A stretch of 64,000 bases of DNA from Bacillus australimaris (GTDB taxonomy: Bacteria > Bacillota > Bacilli > Bacillales > Bacillaceae): assembly GCF_001307105.1 (NCBI RefSeq), contig NZ_LGYN01000001.1, positions 744,001-808,000 of the forward strand, given 5' to 3'. This document shows positions 45,777 through 56,926 of this stretch, piece by piece; the stretch's first letter is position 1; each line of letters starts with the position of its first letter. A program made the translations under genes and the position numbers. The notes under the pieces were generated by a model, which saw only the letters and a program-made list of their open reading frames with translations, was not told the origin of the DNA and searched no databases.

Positions 45777-47399
45777 TTAACTCTTTTTTCTTAAAAATCT
45801 CGGCATACGGCTCCCTAATACACGCTCTAGTAATCCTACCTTATAAGACAAGAACATATATACACCGCCGCCAGTGATCATGGAAATTAAAATGACGATA
45901 CCCGCTTGTACAATTCCGCCTTCATAAGAAATCACTTGGCTTACAAGCTGACATGTCATATAAGCCACTACGGCCATGATCGCCGTTAAAATACCAATGA
46001 GAATAAAACGTTTGAAAATCCTGCGGAACGAATAGCCGGCATGGCGTTTAATCATGATAAACATATACAAGATGGACGCACTGTAGCCTAGTGCCGTTGC
46101 CAGCACAGAACCATTTCCTTGCAGCCAGCTGATCAGCGGAATGTTCAGAACCGTTTTAATAATGATCCCTAACAAAAGACTGACGATAGCAAATTTTTGT
46201 TTGTTAATCCCTTGCAAGATCGCTGCATTAATGGTGAATAAAGAAAACAATAATGCAACAGGTGCATACCAAAACAAAATGGAGATCCCAATCTCAGGAT
46301 GAACCGACGGATAGAAGAACCAATAAACCGGTCCAGCTAATGCTGAGATACCAAATGAAGCAGGCAGCACGAAAAATAAAATGATCTGCATTGTCTGATC
46401 AATTTGTCTATTGAGCAGTTTGTAATTACGTGCTGTAAACGACTCCGTAATCGTCGGAATCAAGGTTAAGCCAAACGCTGTTGCGAGTGACACAGGAATC
46501 ATTACAAGCTTTGGTAAATATAACGTCACGATGGACAATACCGCTGTACTAATATCCTGATGTCCTGAGGCAATCATGGCTCTGTTAATTGTATTTGTGT
46601 CAATATAAGAATAAATTGGAATCGCAAGTCCAACAAACACATACGGTGCCGCATAGCTAAACAGCTCAGTAAACATTTGCCTATACGATAATTCAGAGTG
46701 AGCGCCTGTATTCGGCTGCATGGATAAGAGCCGGTCCTTCCGCTTCAGCCAATATAAATAAAGCGTGAATAAACCGCCAAATGCACCGATCAGCGCAGCA
46801 AATGTTGCGTATCCGACAGCAATAACAAGCCCGCCGTCAAGCACCTTTAATATAATAAACGTCGCTGTTAATAGGAAGATGATTCTGACAAGTTGTTCAA
46901 TCACTTGTGAAACAGCTGTCGGCCCCATCATGGAGTGTCCTTGGAAGAACCCCCGCACAAGACTCATGATTGGCACAACCAAAAGCCCTAAACTGACCAT
47001 CCGAATCACATATACCACTTGATCGACAGTCAAACCGCCTGTTTCATTCGATCCGCCAAGCTGAATCTTAGCAAAAATCGGTGCGGACAAATATAAAATA
47101 GAAAAGGCGATCATCCCGGTGACAAGCATGACCGACATACCCGCCCTGAACATTTTCCTTGTTGTCTCATAATCACCGATCGCATTATATTTGGAAACAA
47201 ATTTTGATACCGCTGTTGGAAAACCAAGTGTAGCAATACTTAAAAAGATCGTATACTGATTGTATCCATATTGGAATAGCGCACCACCAGTCGCTCCGAC
47301 CATTGCGCTAAATGGAATTAAGTAAATCATACCGAGAATACGAGAGAGATACGTCCCTATCGTTAAAACCAACGTACCACGAAGCAGTTTATTAGACAT
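45777..47399 (-). CDS. ytgP: MOP-superfamily polysaccharide/lipid flippase YtgP
   Basis: An integral membrane protein of about 540 residues with some 14 membrane segments in the SpoVB/MurJ/Wzx group. In B. subtilis YtgP was named MurJ for lipid II flipping, partly redundant with Amj. Recognisable stretches are LLRGTLVLTIGTYLSRILGMIYLIPFSAMVGATGGALFQYGYNQY at the start and VVPIMSLVRGFFQGHSMMGPTAVSQVIEQLVRI near 155. I chose the ATG at 47399 (MSNKLLRG) after TGGTGG; the longer frame from 47414 is less likely. Confidence 0.9.
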   Translation of the reverse strand: MSNKLLRGTLVLTIGTYLSRILGMIYLIPFSAMVGATGGALFQYGYNQYTIFLSIATLGFPTAVSKFVSKYNAIGDYETTRKMFRAGMSVMLVTGMIAFSILYLSAPIFAKIQLGGSNETGGLTVDQVVYVIRMVSLGLLVVPIMSLVRGFFQGHSMMGPTAVSQVIEQLVRIIFLLTATFIILKVLDGGLVIAVGYATFAALIGAFGGLFTLYLYWLKRKDRLLSMQPNTGAHSELSYRQMFTELFSYAAPYVFVGLAIPIYSYIDTNTINRAMIASGHQDISTAVLSIVTLYLPKLVMIPVSLATAFGLTLIPTITESFTARNYKLLNRQIDQTMQIILFFVLPASFGISALAGPVYWFFYPSVHPEIGISILFWYAPVALLFSLFTINAAILQGINKQKFAIVSLLLGIIIKTVLNIPLISWLQGNGSVLATALGYSASILYMFIMIKRHAGYSFRRIFKRFILIGILTAIMAVVAYMTCQLVSQVISYEGGIVQAGIVILISMITGGGVYMFLSYKVGLLERVLGSRMPRFLRKKS

Positions 47400-47574
47400 G
47401 TGCTTAACCACCATTTTTCTAATGAATATTCAACTTAACTATTTTACCACATCATTTCAACGCACAGGTAACAAATCCAATACAGAAGTCACAAAACCAA
47501 TCAATTCATATTTCAGCCTTCCCTAATCTTCGTTATAATAGAAAAATGACTGAAAGTAGAAAGAGGAATGTAAC

Positions 47575-48843
47575 ATGAAACATTATGATGTCATTGTCAT
47601 TGGCGGTGGACCTTCTGGACTGATGGCCGCGATTGCATCAGCAGAACACGGTGCGACAGTTCTGTTAATTGACAAAGGAAACAAACTTGGCAGAAAGCTG
47701 GCCATTTCTGGCGGTGGACGCTGTAACGTCACCAATCGCCTTCCAGTAGAAGAAATCATCAAGCATATTCCCGGAAACGGCCGTTTTCTATATAGTGCAT
47801 TTTCTGAGTTCAACAATGAGGATATTATTTCATTTTTTGAAAACCTTGGCATTGAACTAAAAGAAGAAGACCATGGACGTATGTTCCCTGTCTCAAACAA
47901 AGCACAGTCTGTCGTGGATGCCCTTTTAGACAGGCTCCGTGCCCTCAATGTCACCATTCGTACGAACGAAAAGATTAAAACAGTTCTGTATCAAGACGGA
48001 CAAACAGCTGGAATTGTTACAAATAATGATGAAAAAATTTCAAGTAAGGCTGTTGTGATTGCTGTTGGCGGAAAAAGTGTACCTCATACCGGCTCTACTG
48101 GCGACGGCTATGCATGGGCAGAAGCAGCCGGGCATACGATTACAGAGCTCTTCCCAACAGAAGTACCTGTCACATCAGATGAACGTTTTATTAAAGAAAA
48201 GGTGCTTCAAGGTCTTTCTTTAAGAAGTGTGGCTGTCAGTGTTCTCAATAAAAAAGGGAAACCCGTCGTCACACATGTCATGGATATGATCTTTACTCAC
48301 TTTGGTTTATCAGGTCCAGCTGTTCTTAGATGCAGCGGATTTGTTGTGAAAGAATTAAAAAAGCAGCCGTCCGTCCGTCTGCAGATCGACTTATATCCGA
48401 AGCTGAATGACGAGGAGCTGTTCCAAAAGCTTCATCGAGACCTAAAAGATGAACCGAAAAAAGCCATTAAAAATGTCCTCAAGTCTTGGATGCAAGAACG
48501 CTACTTATTGTTCCTTTTAGAGCGGAACGGCATTGATCCTCAGGAAACGTTTTCTGGACTAGCCAAGGATAAACTGCGTGCGTTTGCCCATGATTGCAAA
48601 CATTTCATCGTTCATGCAAATGGTACACTTTCTTTGGACAAAGCGTTTGTGACAGGAGGCGGCGTTTCTGTGAAAGAAATTGAACCGAAGAAAATGGCCT
48701 CTAAAAAAATGCCCGGTCTTTATTTCTGCGGAGAGATTCTAGACATTCATGGCTACACAGGCGGATACAATATCACGTCAGCACTTGTGACAGGCAGACT
48801 TGCCGGTCTGAATGCTGCATTAGAAGCAAAGGAGAGAGATTAA
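47575..48843 (+). CDS. ytfP: FAD-dependent oxidoreductase YtfP (HI0933/BaiN family)
   Basis: A 422-residue flavoprotein. The N-terminal dinucleotide fold [30 protein letters not shown] (5-34) and [16 protein letters not shown] (near 40) mark the HI0933 group; [15 protein letters not shown] and the final [31 protein letters not shown] complete the FAD site. The substrate is unknown. The start follows AGAGG. Its stop overlaps the start of the next small gene by one base (TAATG). Confidence 0.92.
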   Translation: MKHYDVIVIGGGPSGLMAAIASAEHGATVLLIDKGNKLGRKLAISGGGRCNVTNRLPVEEIIKHIPGNGRFLYSAFSEFNNEDIISFFENLGIELKEEDHGRMFPVSNKAQSVVDALLDRLRALNVTIRTNEKIKTVLYQDGQTAGIVTNNDEKISSKAVVIAVGGKSVPHTGSTGDGYAWAEAAGHTITELFPTEVPVTSDERFIKEKVLQGLSLRSVAVSVLNKKGKPVVTHVMDMIFTHFGLSGPAVLRCSGFVVKELKKQPSVRLQIDLYPKLNDEELFQKLHRDLKDEPKKAIKNVLKSWMQERYLLFLLERNGIDPQETFSGLAKDKLRAFAHDCKHFIVHANGTLSLDKAFVTGGGVSVKEIEPKKMASKKMPGLYFCGEILDIHGYTGGYNITSALVTGRLAGLNAALEAKERD

Positions 48844-49040
48844 TGATCAGACGCGCACTTCCGATTGTACTTGCAGTCGTTATCAGTTTAACAGCAGCTG
48901 TTATCTTGAAGCTGTCTATTACCCCATTAAAAATCGCCATTGTTTTGGCATTTACCGTTTTCGCTGTTTGTTTAAAAGAATATGTCTACCGTCTGCGCAA
49001 ACGAATTGAAGAAAAGTCATCTTCACATATCGATGGTTGA
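48843..49040 (+). CDS. Small two-helix membrane protein downstream of ytfP
   Basis: A 65-residue protein with two hydrophobic segments (ALPIVLAVVISLTAAVILKL, about 5-24, and LKIAIVLAFTVFAVCLKEYVY, about 29-49) and a charged cytoplasmic tail (RLRKRIEEKSSSHIDG). GGAGAG lies before the ATG, and the one-base overlap with ytfP (TAATG) points to translational coupling. No family is recognised. It shares the terminator at 49071 with ytfP. Confidence 0.75.
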   Translation: MIRRALPIVLAVVISLTAAVILKLSITPLKIAIVLAFTVFAVCLKEYVYRLRKRIEEKSSSHIDG

Positions 49041-49070
49041 TAAATGGAAGTAAAACATGTTACGGTAAAG

Positions 49071-49102
49071 TAGAGGTCGAGTGAGAAGCTCGCCTCTTTT
49101 TG
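49071..49102 (+). terminator. Terminator of ytfP and the small membrane gene
   Basis: AGAGGTCGAG / CTCGCCTCT hairpin with a T5 run. Confidence 0.85.
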
Positions 49103-49180
49103 TTTGAAATTAGTTGGGTTCGGGGATATTAAACAAAATCCTCTGCTTAAACGTGTAGAACAACAGGAGAGTGAGATGGT

Positions 49181-50713
49181 GTGAAAAACGTATCAAGTGT
49201 ATTTTGGATTGTGATTGCGATCACATTTGTTGCCGTCATGTGGGGAGCGTTTTCTCCAGAAACACTGCAGAATGTGACAGATCAAATTCAAACATACATT
49301 ACAAATGACTTTGGCTGGTATTACTTGTTAGTGGTATCACTGCTTGTCGGCTTTTGTCTATTCTTTATCTTTAGCCCAATCGGTAAGATTACGCTGGGTA
49401 AACCGGGAGAAGAACCTGAATTCGGCCTATTTTCTTGGTTTGCGATGCTATTTAGTGCCGGTATGGGAATTGGTCTTGTTTTTTACGGAGCAGCTGAACC
49501 GATCAGCCACTATGCCATACAGTCACCAACAGGTGAGACTGAAACGGCACAGGCATTCCGCGATTCCCTTCGCTATACATTTTTCCACTGGGGGCTTCAT
49601 GCATGGGCTATTTATGCCATTGTTGCACTTTGCATTGCGTACTTTAAATTTAGAAAAAATGCACCTGGCTTAATCAGTGCAACGCTTCAGCCCGTTTTAG
49701 GAAATAAAACGAATGGATGGATTGGGAAAACCATCGATTGTATTGCGGTATTTGCAACTGTAGTTGGTGTTGCGACAAGCCTAGGGTTAGGCGCGGCACA
49801 AATAAATGGTGGATTGAATTACCTATTTCATATTCCAATTGCCTTTAGCACACAATTAATCATTATCTTGATTGTGACGGTGCTCTTCCTTGCATCTGCT
49901 TTAAGCGGGATTGGAAAAGGCATTAAATACTTAAGTAATATCAACATGGTATTAGCAGCTGTTCTGATGTTTTTCTTACTTTTGGCAGGTCCAACTGTTT
50001 TTATCTTAAATTCATTTACTGACTCGATTGGGCAATACTTATCCAATATCGTTCAAATGAGCTTCCGTCTATCTCCAAATGACCCTGAAAAGAGAGAATG
50101 GATTAATGGATGGACGATCTTTTATTGGGCATGGTGGATTTCTTGGGCACCATTTGTTGGAATCTTTATCGCAAGGGTGTCACGCGGACGAACAATTCGA
50201 GAATTTTTAGTCGGTGTCTTAGTCGCTCCTTCTATCTTAGTATTTCTATGGTTCTCGATTTTCGGTGTATCTGCGATGGACTTACAGCAAAAGAATATTG
50301 TCGATGTTGCAGGTCTTTCAACAGAAACGATGCTGTTCGGTGTACTAAATGAATATCCGCTGGCGATGGTCACATCGGTGCTAGCCCTCATTTTAATCGC
50401 TGTATTCTTTATTACATCAGCTGATTCAGCTACATTTGTGCTTGGAATGCAGACAACCTACGGATCATTAAACCCTTCTGGCAGTGTCAAAGTCAGCTGG
50501 GGCATTATCCAATCGGCTGTTGCTGCCGTGCTTTTATTTTCAGGAGGACTTGAAGCCCTGCAAAATACAGCCAAACTCGCAGCCTTACCGTTCTCCGTTG
50601 TCATTATTTTGATGATTGTCTCATTGTACAAGTCACTGAATGATGAACGAAGAGCCATCAAACAAGCCGATAAAGTCAATAAGCCACGAAGTCCAAGAGT
50701 AAAAAAAGCATAA
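49181..50713 (+). CDS. opuD: Glycine betaine transporter OpuD (BCCT family)
   Basis: A 510-residue Na+-coupled betaine/choline/carnitine-type carrier for osmoprotection. It shows 12 membrane segments and BCCT blocks: [34 protein letters not shown] near 85-115, [27 protein letters not shown] near 130, and the betaine-binding Trp-rich [32 protein letters not shown] near 310-345. It starts at GTG after AGGAGAG. The C-terminal tail ([24 protein letters not shown]) is short and basic. Monocistronic. Confidence 0.95.
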   Translation: MKNVSSVFWIVIAITFVAVMWGAFSPETLQNVTDQIQTYITNDFGWYYLLVVSLLVGFCLFFIFSPIGKITLGKPGEEPEFGLFSWFAMLFSAGMGIGLVFYGAAEPISHYAIQSPTGETETAQAFRDSLRYTFFHWGLHAWAIYAIVALCIAYFKFRKNAPGLISATLQPVLGNKTNGWIGKTIDCIAVFATVVGVATSLGLGAAQINGGLNYLFHIPIAFSTQLIIILIVTVLFLASALSGIGKGIKYLSNINMVLAAVLMFFLLLAGPTVFILNSFTDSIGQYLSNIVQMSFRLSPNDPEKREWINGWTIFYWAWWISWAPFVGIFIARVSRGRTIREFLVGVLVAPSILVFLWFSIFGVSAMDLQQKNIVDVAGLSTETMLFGVLNEYPLAMVTSVLALILIAVFFITSADSATFVLGMQTTYGSLNPSGSVKVSWGIIQSAVAAVLLFSGGLEALQNTAKLAALPFSVVIILMIVSLYKSLNDERRAIKQADKVNKPRSPRVKKA

Positions 50714-50723
50714 TTGCAAGTAA

Positions 50724-50757
50724 AAAAAAGCCGTTCCTCATTCGAACGGCTTTTTTT
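50724..50757 (+). terminator. Terminator of opuD
   Basis: AAAAAAGCCGTTC / GAACGGCTTTTTT hairpin with a seven-base loop. Confidence 0.92.
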
Positions 50758-50841
50758 CATATAGACAATTTAAGATTGTTGCTTGATGGAGGATTCCTGT
50801 AAAATAGAGTTGAAATCACATTCTACATAATGGAGGTTTAT

Positions 50842-51366
50842 ATGACGTTACCTACGTTCAAGTACAACCCAGACCCAATTTCGTTAAACGTGATAAAAAA
50901 AGAACACACGACATGTCCTGTTTGTGAGAAAGAAAGAGATTATGTATATCAAGGTCCATTTTATGCTGTCGAAGATGTAAAGGGAATTTGTCCTTGGTGC
51001 ATTAAAGATGGATCAGCCGCTAAAAAATATGATGGAATCTTTCAAGACGATGCGAGCTGTGATGACGTCGATCAAGAGGAATATATAGATGAACTGATCT
51101 TCAGAACCCCAGGTTATCGCGGGTGGCAGCAGGAATATTGGTTAAGCCATTGTGGAGATTTTTGCGCAATCGTCCAGTATGTTGGATGGAAAGAGATTGA
51201 ACATTTAGAGGAAGAACTCGCCGAGGATATCGAAGACATTTGCAGCGGCGAAGGACTCACGAAAGAAAACCTAAAGCAATGGCTCGTCAATGGAGGAGAC
51301 TTACAAGGCTACCTCTTTCAATGTGTCCACTGCAACAAGCATCGTTTATATATTGATGCCAGCTGA
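50842..51366 (+). CDS. CbrC family (UPF0167) protein
   Basis: A 174-residue protein matching the CbrC/UPF0167 family: LPTFKYNPDPISLNVI at the start, two Cys pairs (C25PVC and C50PWC) and a C-terminal CVHC pair, which suggest bound zinc. The central DASCDDVDQEEYIDELIFRTPGYRGWQQEYWLSHCGDFCAIVQYVG is the family core. In E. coli CbrC is linked to colicin tolerance; no role is known in Bacillus. I chose the ATG at 50842, six bases after GGAGG. Confidence 0.85.
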   Translation: MTLPTFKYNPDPISLNVIKKEHTTCPVCEKERDYVYQGPFYAVEDVKGICPWCIKDGSAAKKYDGIFQDDASCDDVDQEEYIDELIFRTPGYRGWQQEYWLSHCGDFCAIVQYVGWKEIEHLEEELAEDIEDICSGEGLTKENLKQWLVNGGDLQGYLFQCVHCNKHRLYIDAS

Positions 51367-51370
51367 TCAA

Positions 51371-51404
51371 AGAAAAAAGGACCTTTCAAACAGGTCCTTT
51401 TTTT
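51371..51404. terminator. Bidirectional terminator, cbrC-like / cse60
   Basis: AAAAAAGGACC / GGTCCTTTTTTT hairpin with a nine-base loop. Confidence 0.88.
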
Positions 51405-51411
51405 GATGCGT

Positions 51412-51594
51412 CTATTTTTTATATAAAATGAGTGCAGAAAAACAGTAGAGCTGTTCTCCCCCTTGCTCACAGATCACCGCTACATTGTACTTGATGTCAA
51501 TAATTTGGTCGTCATCCATTCCTTTTAAAAAGAGATTAATTTCGCTCTGCAAATCTTTCTCGTGCTCTTCATCAAAAACAGCTACCTTTAGCAC
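51412..51594 (-). CDS. cse60: Sporulation protein Cse60
   Basis: A 60-residue acidic protein (MLKVAVFDEEHEKDLQSEINLFLKGMDDDQIIDIKYNVAVICEQGGEQLYCFSALILYKK) that fits Cse60/YteV, a small SigE-dependent sporulation product of B. subtilis. I chose the GTG at 51594, eight bases after AAGGGAGAG; the 105-residue frame from 51729 runs through the rhodanese terminator and is not credible. A SigE-like promoter lies just upstream. Confidence 0.8.
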   Translation of the reverse strand: MLKVAVFDEEHEKDLQSEINLFLKGMDDDQIIDIKYNVAVICEQGGEQLYCFSALILYKK

Positions 51595-51624
51595 ATATGC
51601 CACTCTCCCTTCTCTCGCTACTCT

Positions 51625-51655
51625 ATCTTTATGCACATAGAGAGAGGCATATGAA
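51625..51655 (-). promoter_or_regulatory. Possible SigE promoter of cse60
   Basis: Minus strand: TTCATATG, 14 bases, CATAAAGAT, a fair match to the SigE pattern (-35 ATA, -10 CATANNNT). It lies about 30 bases before the cse60 start and is consistent with known SigE control of cse60. Confidence 0.45.
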
Positions 51656-51659
51656 CAAA

Positions 51660-51697
51660 AAAAGCCTTTCATCATTGATAAGATGAAAGGCCTTCTT
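51660..51697 (-). terminator. Terminator of the rhodanese gene
   Basis: CCTTTCATC / GATGAAAGG hairpin with a U7 run on the minus strand, directly after the rhodanese stop codon. It also insulates cse60 from read-through. Confidence 0.88.
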
Positions 51698-51698
51698 T

Positions 51699-52010
51699 TT
51701 ACAGCTTCGGTTTTGTTTCCCCTGTCCAAGCAAGCATTCCGCCAACGACATTGGTCGCTTGGTAGCCTTGATCTTCTAGGTAATAGCAGACATTTTCACT
51801 ACGTTTACCAGAGCGGCAAATAATATAATATTCCTGCGTTTGATCGAAGGCATCCAGTTTCTCAGGGATATCTCCCATTCGAATGTGGACTGCTTCTGGA
51901 ATCATCCCTTCTGCTACCTCTTCATCCTCACGTACATCGATAAGCTGAATGGCGTCATCTTGCTCCAGCTTTTGTTTTAATTCTTCTATTGAAATTTCTT
52001 TCACTGACAA
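51699..52010 (-). CDS. Rhodanese-like single-domain sulfurtransferase
   Basis: A 103-residue stand-alone rhodanese domain. The active-site loop is CRSGKRS (Cys67) in YYIICRSGKRSENVCYYL; QLIDVREDEEVAEGMIPEAVHIRMGDI and ATNVVGGMLAWTG are the flanking family blocks. It probably carries persulfide sulfur. The start is a TTG about nine bases after GGAG; a GTG two codons on is an alternative. Similar to B. subtilis YtwF, but orthology is not certain. Confidence 0.88.
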   Translation of the reverse strand: MSVKEISIEELKQKLEQDDAIQLIDVREDEEVAEGMIPEAVHIRMGDIPEKLDAFDQTQEYYIICRSGKRSENVCYYLEDQGYQATNVVGGMLAWTGETKPKL

Positions 52011-52062
52011 CTCTCATCTCTCCTTTTATTCACGGTGACACCATTATAGCAAATGATTCACA

Positions 52063-52746
52063 TCACTGCGTATTCACCCGCTTCGATTGAAGGAAAGACG
52101 GCAGCCGTTTCTTCACTTCGGCTGTCTGCTGCTCACTTTCAAACTCTACCTTTTTAAATACTTGATACGCCAGCCACATATGACCATAGGCGAGTATGCT
52201 CACGCTAAAAAACGGCACGATTCCCGGCAAATAAGCAAAGAGAACAAACAGCACAGCCGAGAAAACGAGCATAGAGAGTGTGTATTGCAAGTATGAGATA
52301 CCAAGCAGAAGAGAGAATTTTAAATAGAGACGTTTTTTCCAATCGTAATGAGCAAGCAGTGGAAAAATATAAAATAAGCTCACAATAAACAGAAAACCAA
52401 AGATATAGATGCCAAAGCGAAGCACATGTAAGAACCAGCTCGTCGGATAAATATAAGCAAGGTCAACATAAATAATCGTTCCAATGATGAATAGCACCAC
52501 GCCAATTATATTAGAGCGGAAAAACTCCTCCCGGTATACCTTCCAAAAAGTGCGTGAAACATTGACTTGCTCATGCCCTTGTATCCACTTTCTCATGACG
52601 GAAAATAACGCTGTGGTCGCAGGCATCAATCCAAAGATGCCAAGCCCTAGGATGGTGAACATCAGCCATAACAAATTCGTATAGGCGAGTCTCATCACCC
52701 ATTCACACAACCGCAGCATTCTGCTCATTGAGCCATCATGATCCAT
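52063..52746 (-). CDS. yteU: DUF624 membrane protein YteU
   Basis: A 227-residue membrane protein with about five hydrophobic segments, of the YesL/DUF624 family found beside carbohydrate ABC transporters. Typical stretches are LCEWVMRLAYTNLLWLMFTILGLGIFGLMPATTALFSVMRKW (10-52) and a late IVPFFSVSILAYGHMWLAYQVFKKVE. The function is unknown; it may help assemble or regulate the sugar permease. The start follows GGAGAGGAGGGG. Last gene of yteP-yteR-yteS-yteT-yteU, 24 bases after yteT. Confidence 0.88.
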   Translation of the reverse strand: MDHDGSMSRMLRLCEWVMRLAYTNLLWLMFTILGLGIFGLMPATTALFSVMRKWIQGHEQVNVSRTFWKVYREEFFRSNIIGVVLFIIGTIIYVDLAYIYPTSWFLHVLRFGIYIFGFLFIVSLFYIFPLLAHYDWKKRLYLKFSLLLGISYLQYTLSMLVFSAVLFVLFAYLPGIVPFFSVSILAYGHMWLAYQVFKKVEFESEQQTAEVKKRLPSFLQSKRVNTQ

Positions 52747-52770
52747 CTCTTTCCCCTCCTCTCCTTCTCA

Positions 52771-54069
52771 TTACACCGTCTCTTTATGAAACAATTCTTC
52801 TATTTCAATTGGGCGTTTCTCTAAAACAGAACGCCACATGCCTTCTCCAAGTGCAATCGAATAAGCACCAGCCTCTGCTCCTGCTGATATATCATAGTGA
52901 ATCAAAGGATCTTTTCCTATAAATAAATCGGCCAAAAGCAGAGGATCTCCGCCGCCATGTCCGCCTGGCTGCTTCACGACTTCAATCGTCTCCTTTGATC
53001 CAAACATCGGGTAATAAGAAATCGTTTGTTCCGGAAATTGAAAAGGTATCCTTGATGGCACATGAAACTCATTTGTTTCAATACGTCCCTTCGTCCCATT
53101 AATGGCAAGCCGGTAGCCTTCATATGGTGCTGAAAATTGAATCGAATAGCTGAGCAGAGCCCCTTTGTCATAAGCCACTGACGCCACATATGTATCCTCG
53201 ATATCAATTTCCTGATCAAAAATGCAGGCATCTGGGCGATAATTTGAGTACTGCTGCGTTTGCTCCTGACCAGATTCAATATGATCGTCCTCCACCTTTG
53301 AACGCTCCACCCGCGGGTTCCATCTTGCTTCATAATGACATGTATCCTTCACATGACATGTTCCGCAATACCTGTTTTCCTCCCCCTGCAAAGGATTCCA
53401 AGGGCTTTCGCTCCCATAATAGTTCAGCGCCCCGTAAGCAAATACTTGCTTCGGTTTTTGATCAATCCACCAATTGACCAAATCAAAATGATGCGTCGAT
53501 TTATGAATAGACAGCCCGCCAGAGAATTGACGTGTGCGGTTCCATCTTTTGAAATAACTAGCACCATGATACGTATCAATGAGCCAGCTCAGTTCAACAG
53601 ATGTGACCCTTCCAATCTTCCCATCTAAAATGAGTTCTTTTACCTTTCGATGAAAAGGATTGTAGCGATAATTAAAAGTGACTGTGACATTCCCCTTACT
53701 TTCCGCCTCTTTTTCCATCACCTTTCTAGCGTCTTCTGCTGTTGTCACCATTGGCTTTTCAGTGATGACATCAAGATCATGCTCAAGTGCCTGCATAATA
53801 TACGTGACATGTGTATCATCTCTGCCTGCCACAATCACGATATCTGGCTTAGTTTCCTTGATCATCTGATCAAATGCATCTTCATGAAAAAACGAGACGC
53901 CCCGCAGTGATGGAAAACGCTCCTGACAAAGTGTATACCGATGATGATCTATATCTAGAAGCCCTGTAATCCTGTAATGCTCTTTGAAATCCTCGGTGAG
54001 CGGTTGAATAAACATATTGAACGCTCGATGACTGAGCCCGCAAACCACGACCCGTTTCACATTCCCCAC
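52771..54069 (-). CDS. yteT: Gfo/Idh/MocA-family oxidoreductase YteT
   Basis: A 432-residue NAD(P)-dependent sugar dehydrogenase-like protein, presumably acting on a pectin-derived sugar. The Rossmann domain starts VVVCGLSHRAFNMFIQPL; the catalytic EKPMVTT has Lys105, and a His pair is in KSTHHFDLVNW (193-194). Unusually, residues 235-282 carry four cysteines (CGTCHVKDTC and a later C in DACIFD), suggesting a bound metal. It starts at GTG 54069; a GTG three codons on, behind GGGGTGGGG, is an alternative. Eight bases after yteS. Confidence 0.88.
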   Translation of the reverse strand: MGNVKRVVVCGLSHRAFNMFIQPLTEDFKEHYRITGLLDIDHHRYTLCQERFPSLRGVSFFHEDAFDQMIKETKPDIVIVAGRDDTHVTYIMQALEHDLDVITEKPMVTTAEDARKVMEKEAESKGNVTVTFNYRYNPFHRKVKELILDGKIGRVTSVELSWLIDTYHGASYFKRWNRTRQFSGGLSIHKSTHHFDLVNWWIDQKPKQVFAYGALNYYGSESPWNPLQGEENRYCGTCHVKDTCHYEARWNPRVERSKVEDDHIESGQEQTQQYSNYRPDACIFDQEIDIEDTYVASVAYDKGALLSYSIQFSAPYEGYRLAINGTKGRIETNEFHVPSRIPFQFPEQTISYYPMFGSKETIEVVKQPGGHGGGDPLLLADLFIGKDPLIHYDISAGAEAGAYSIALGEGMWRSVLEKRPIEIEELFHKETV

Positions 54070-54077
54070 CCCATTTT

Positions 54078-55717
<1,640 letters not shown>

Positions 55718-55729
55718 TCATCTCCCTTT

Positions 55730-56695
55730 TTAATAAATACCTTCTTCCCCGAATTTCTTCGCTAAACGGTTCGCCATCATGACCAAAATAAGGCCAACAG
55801 CTGCTTTAAATAAACCAACAGCGGTACTATAGCTGAATTGTCCCTGCTTAAGACCAGCTGTATAGACATACGTATCAAAAATCTCTGCCACTTCCCTGTT
55901 CGTTGCGTTCAGTAATAGATAGACATGCTCAAAGCCAAGCTCGAGCGTATCACCAATTTTTAAAATAAGCAGAACAACAATGACACTTTTAATCGCAGGA
56001 AGAGTGATATGCCACATTTGTCTCAGTCTGCCCGCTCCATCCATTTTCGCTGCTTCATATAGCTGCGGATCTACTGCTGTAATCGCCGCAAGGTAAATGA
56101 TCGTCGACCAGCCTGCTTCCCGCCAGATCACCTGTAAAATGTACATTGGTCTAAACCATTCCTGACTAAGGAGGAAGTTAATCTTTTCCCCTCCAAAGAA
56201 AGCAATCAATTCATTGATTAACCCGCCATCCACCGTTAACAAAACAAAAGATAAGGACACAACAATGACCCATGACATAAAGTGAGGGATATAAATCATC
56301 GTCTGTACAAACTTCTTAAACAATGCCAATCTCACTTCATTTAAAAGAAGGGCTAACAAAATAGGAATTGGGAAGAAAATCACCACATTCATGGCAAATA
56401 AAATCAGCGTATTTTTTAATAAGATGAAAAATGTTGGTTCTGTAAACAAGCGAATAAAGTGTTTGAAGCCCACCCACTCACTGCCAAGAATGCCGAGAAA
56501 CGGCTGGTAATCTTGAAAGGCAATGATCAGCCCCCACATTGGCACATATTTAAAGACAAGAAAATAAATGAGCCCCGGCAAGATCATTAAATACAAAAAT
56601 TTTTGACTAAGCAATTGATTAAGTAAGCGCTTTCTTTTTTCTTTCTTCAAAGCTGCCGCAGGCACACCCTTGGCAGTGACATCCTCTGTTTTCAT
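55730..56695 (-). CDS. yteP: ABC transporter permease YteP (LplB type)
   Basis: A 321-residue membrane subunit of a carbohydrate importer, with six or seven membrane segments and the cytoplasmic EAA loop YEAAKMDGAGRLRQMWHITLPAIKS (near 215-240). In B. subtilis YteP, YtcP and YtcQ import rhamnogalacturonan disaccharides with the shared ATPase MsmX. There is no ATPase gene here, in agreement. First gene of yteP-yteR-yteS-yteT-yteU, divergent from ytdP. Confidence 0.92.
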   Translation of the reverse strand: MKTEDVTAKGVPAAALKKEKRKRLLNQLLSQKFLYLMILPGLIYFLVFKYVPMWGLIIAFQDYQPFLGILGSEWVGFKHFIRLFTEPTFFILLKNTLILFAMNVVIFFPIPILLALLLNEVRLALFKKFVQTMIYIPHFMSWVIVVSLSFVLLTVDGGLINELIAFFGGEKINFLLSQEWFRPMYILQVIWREAGWSTIIYLAAITAVDPQLYEAAKMDGAGRLRQMWHITLPAIKSVIVVLLILKIGDTLELGFEHVYLLLNATNREVAEIFDTYVYTAGLKQGQFSYSTAVGLFKAAVGLILVMMANRLAKKFGEEGIY

Positions 56696-56735
56696 GAATA
56701 AAGCCTCCCCTCATGCTGATGCATGTGTTAACTGT

Positions 56736-56763
56736 ATCTTAAGGATGAAAAATCCGTCTACAA
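56736..56763 (-). promoter_or_regulatory. Candidate promoter of the yteP operon
   Basis: Minus strand TTGTAG (56758-56763), 16 bases, TAAGAT (56736-56741), with a small GGAT/ATCC inverted repeat inside the spacer. It is 40 bases upstream of yteP. Confidence 0.45.
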
Positions 56764-56853
56764 TCATATCATCAGATCATATTTTCATAGGTGAAGCTAC
56801 TCAAAACGTTACATAAAACATAAGAAAATGATCCTAATCTCAGAAAATGATTA

Positions 56854-56883
56854 TTGACAAACCTACCAGATTTTTGGATTAAT
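56854..56883 (+). promoter_or_regulatory. Candidate promoter of ytdP
   Basis: Consensus -35 TTGACA (56854-56859), 18-base spacer, ATTAAT. The divergent yteP promoter lies about 90 bases away, so both could share control by YtdP. Confidence 0.5.
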
Positions 56884-56926
56884 AAATTAAGGGGAAAAGA
56901 TTGTTTCGTTTGAAATGGGGGGTTTT

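Noticed and set aside
51412-51729. 105-residue frame ending at the cse60 stop
   Set aside because: Its first 45 residues cover the rhodanese terminator and the cse60 promoter; the 60-residue GTG-started product fits Cse60.
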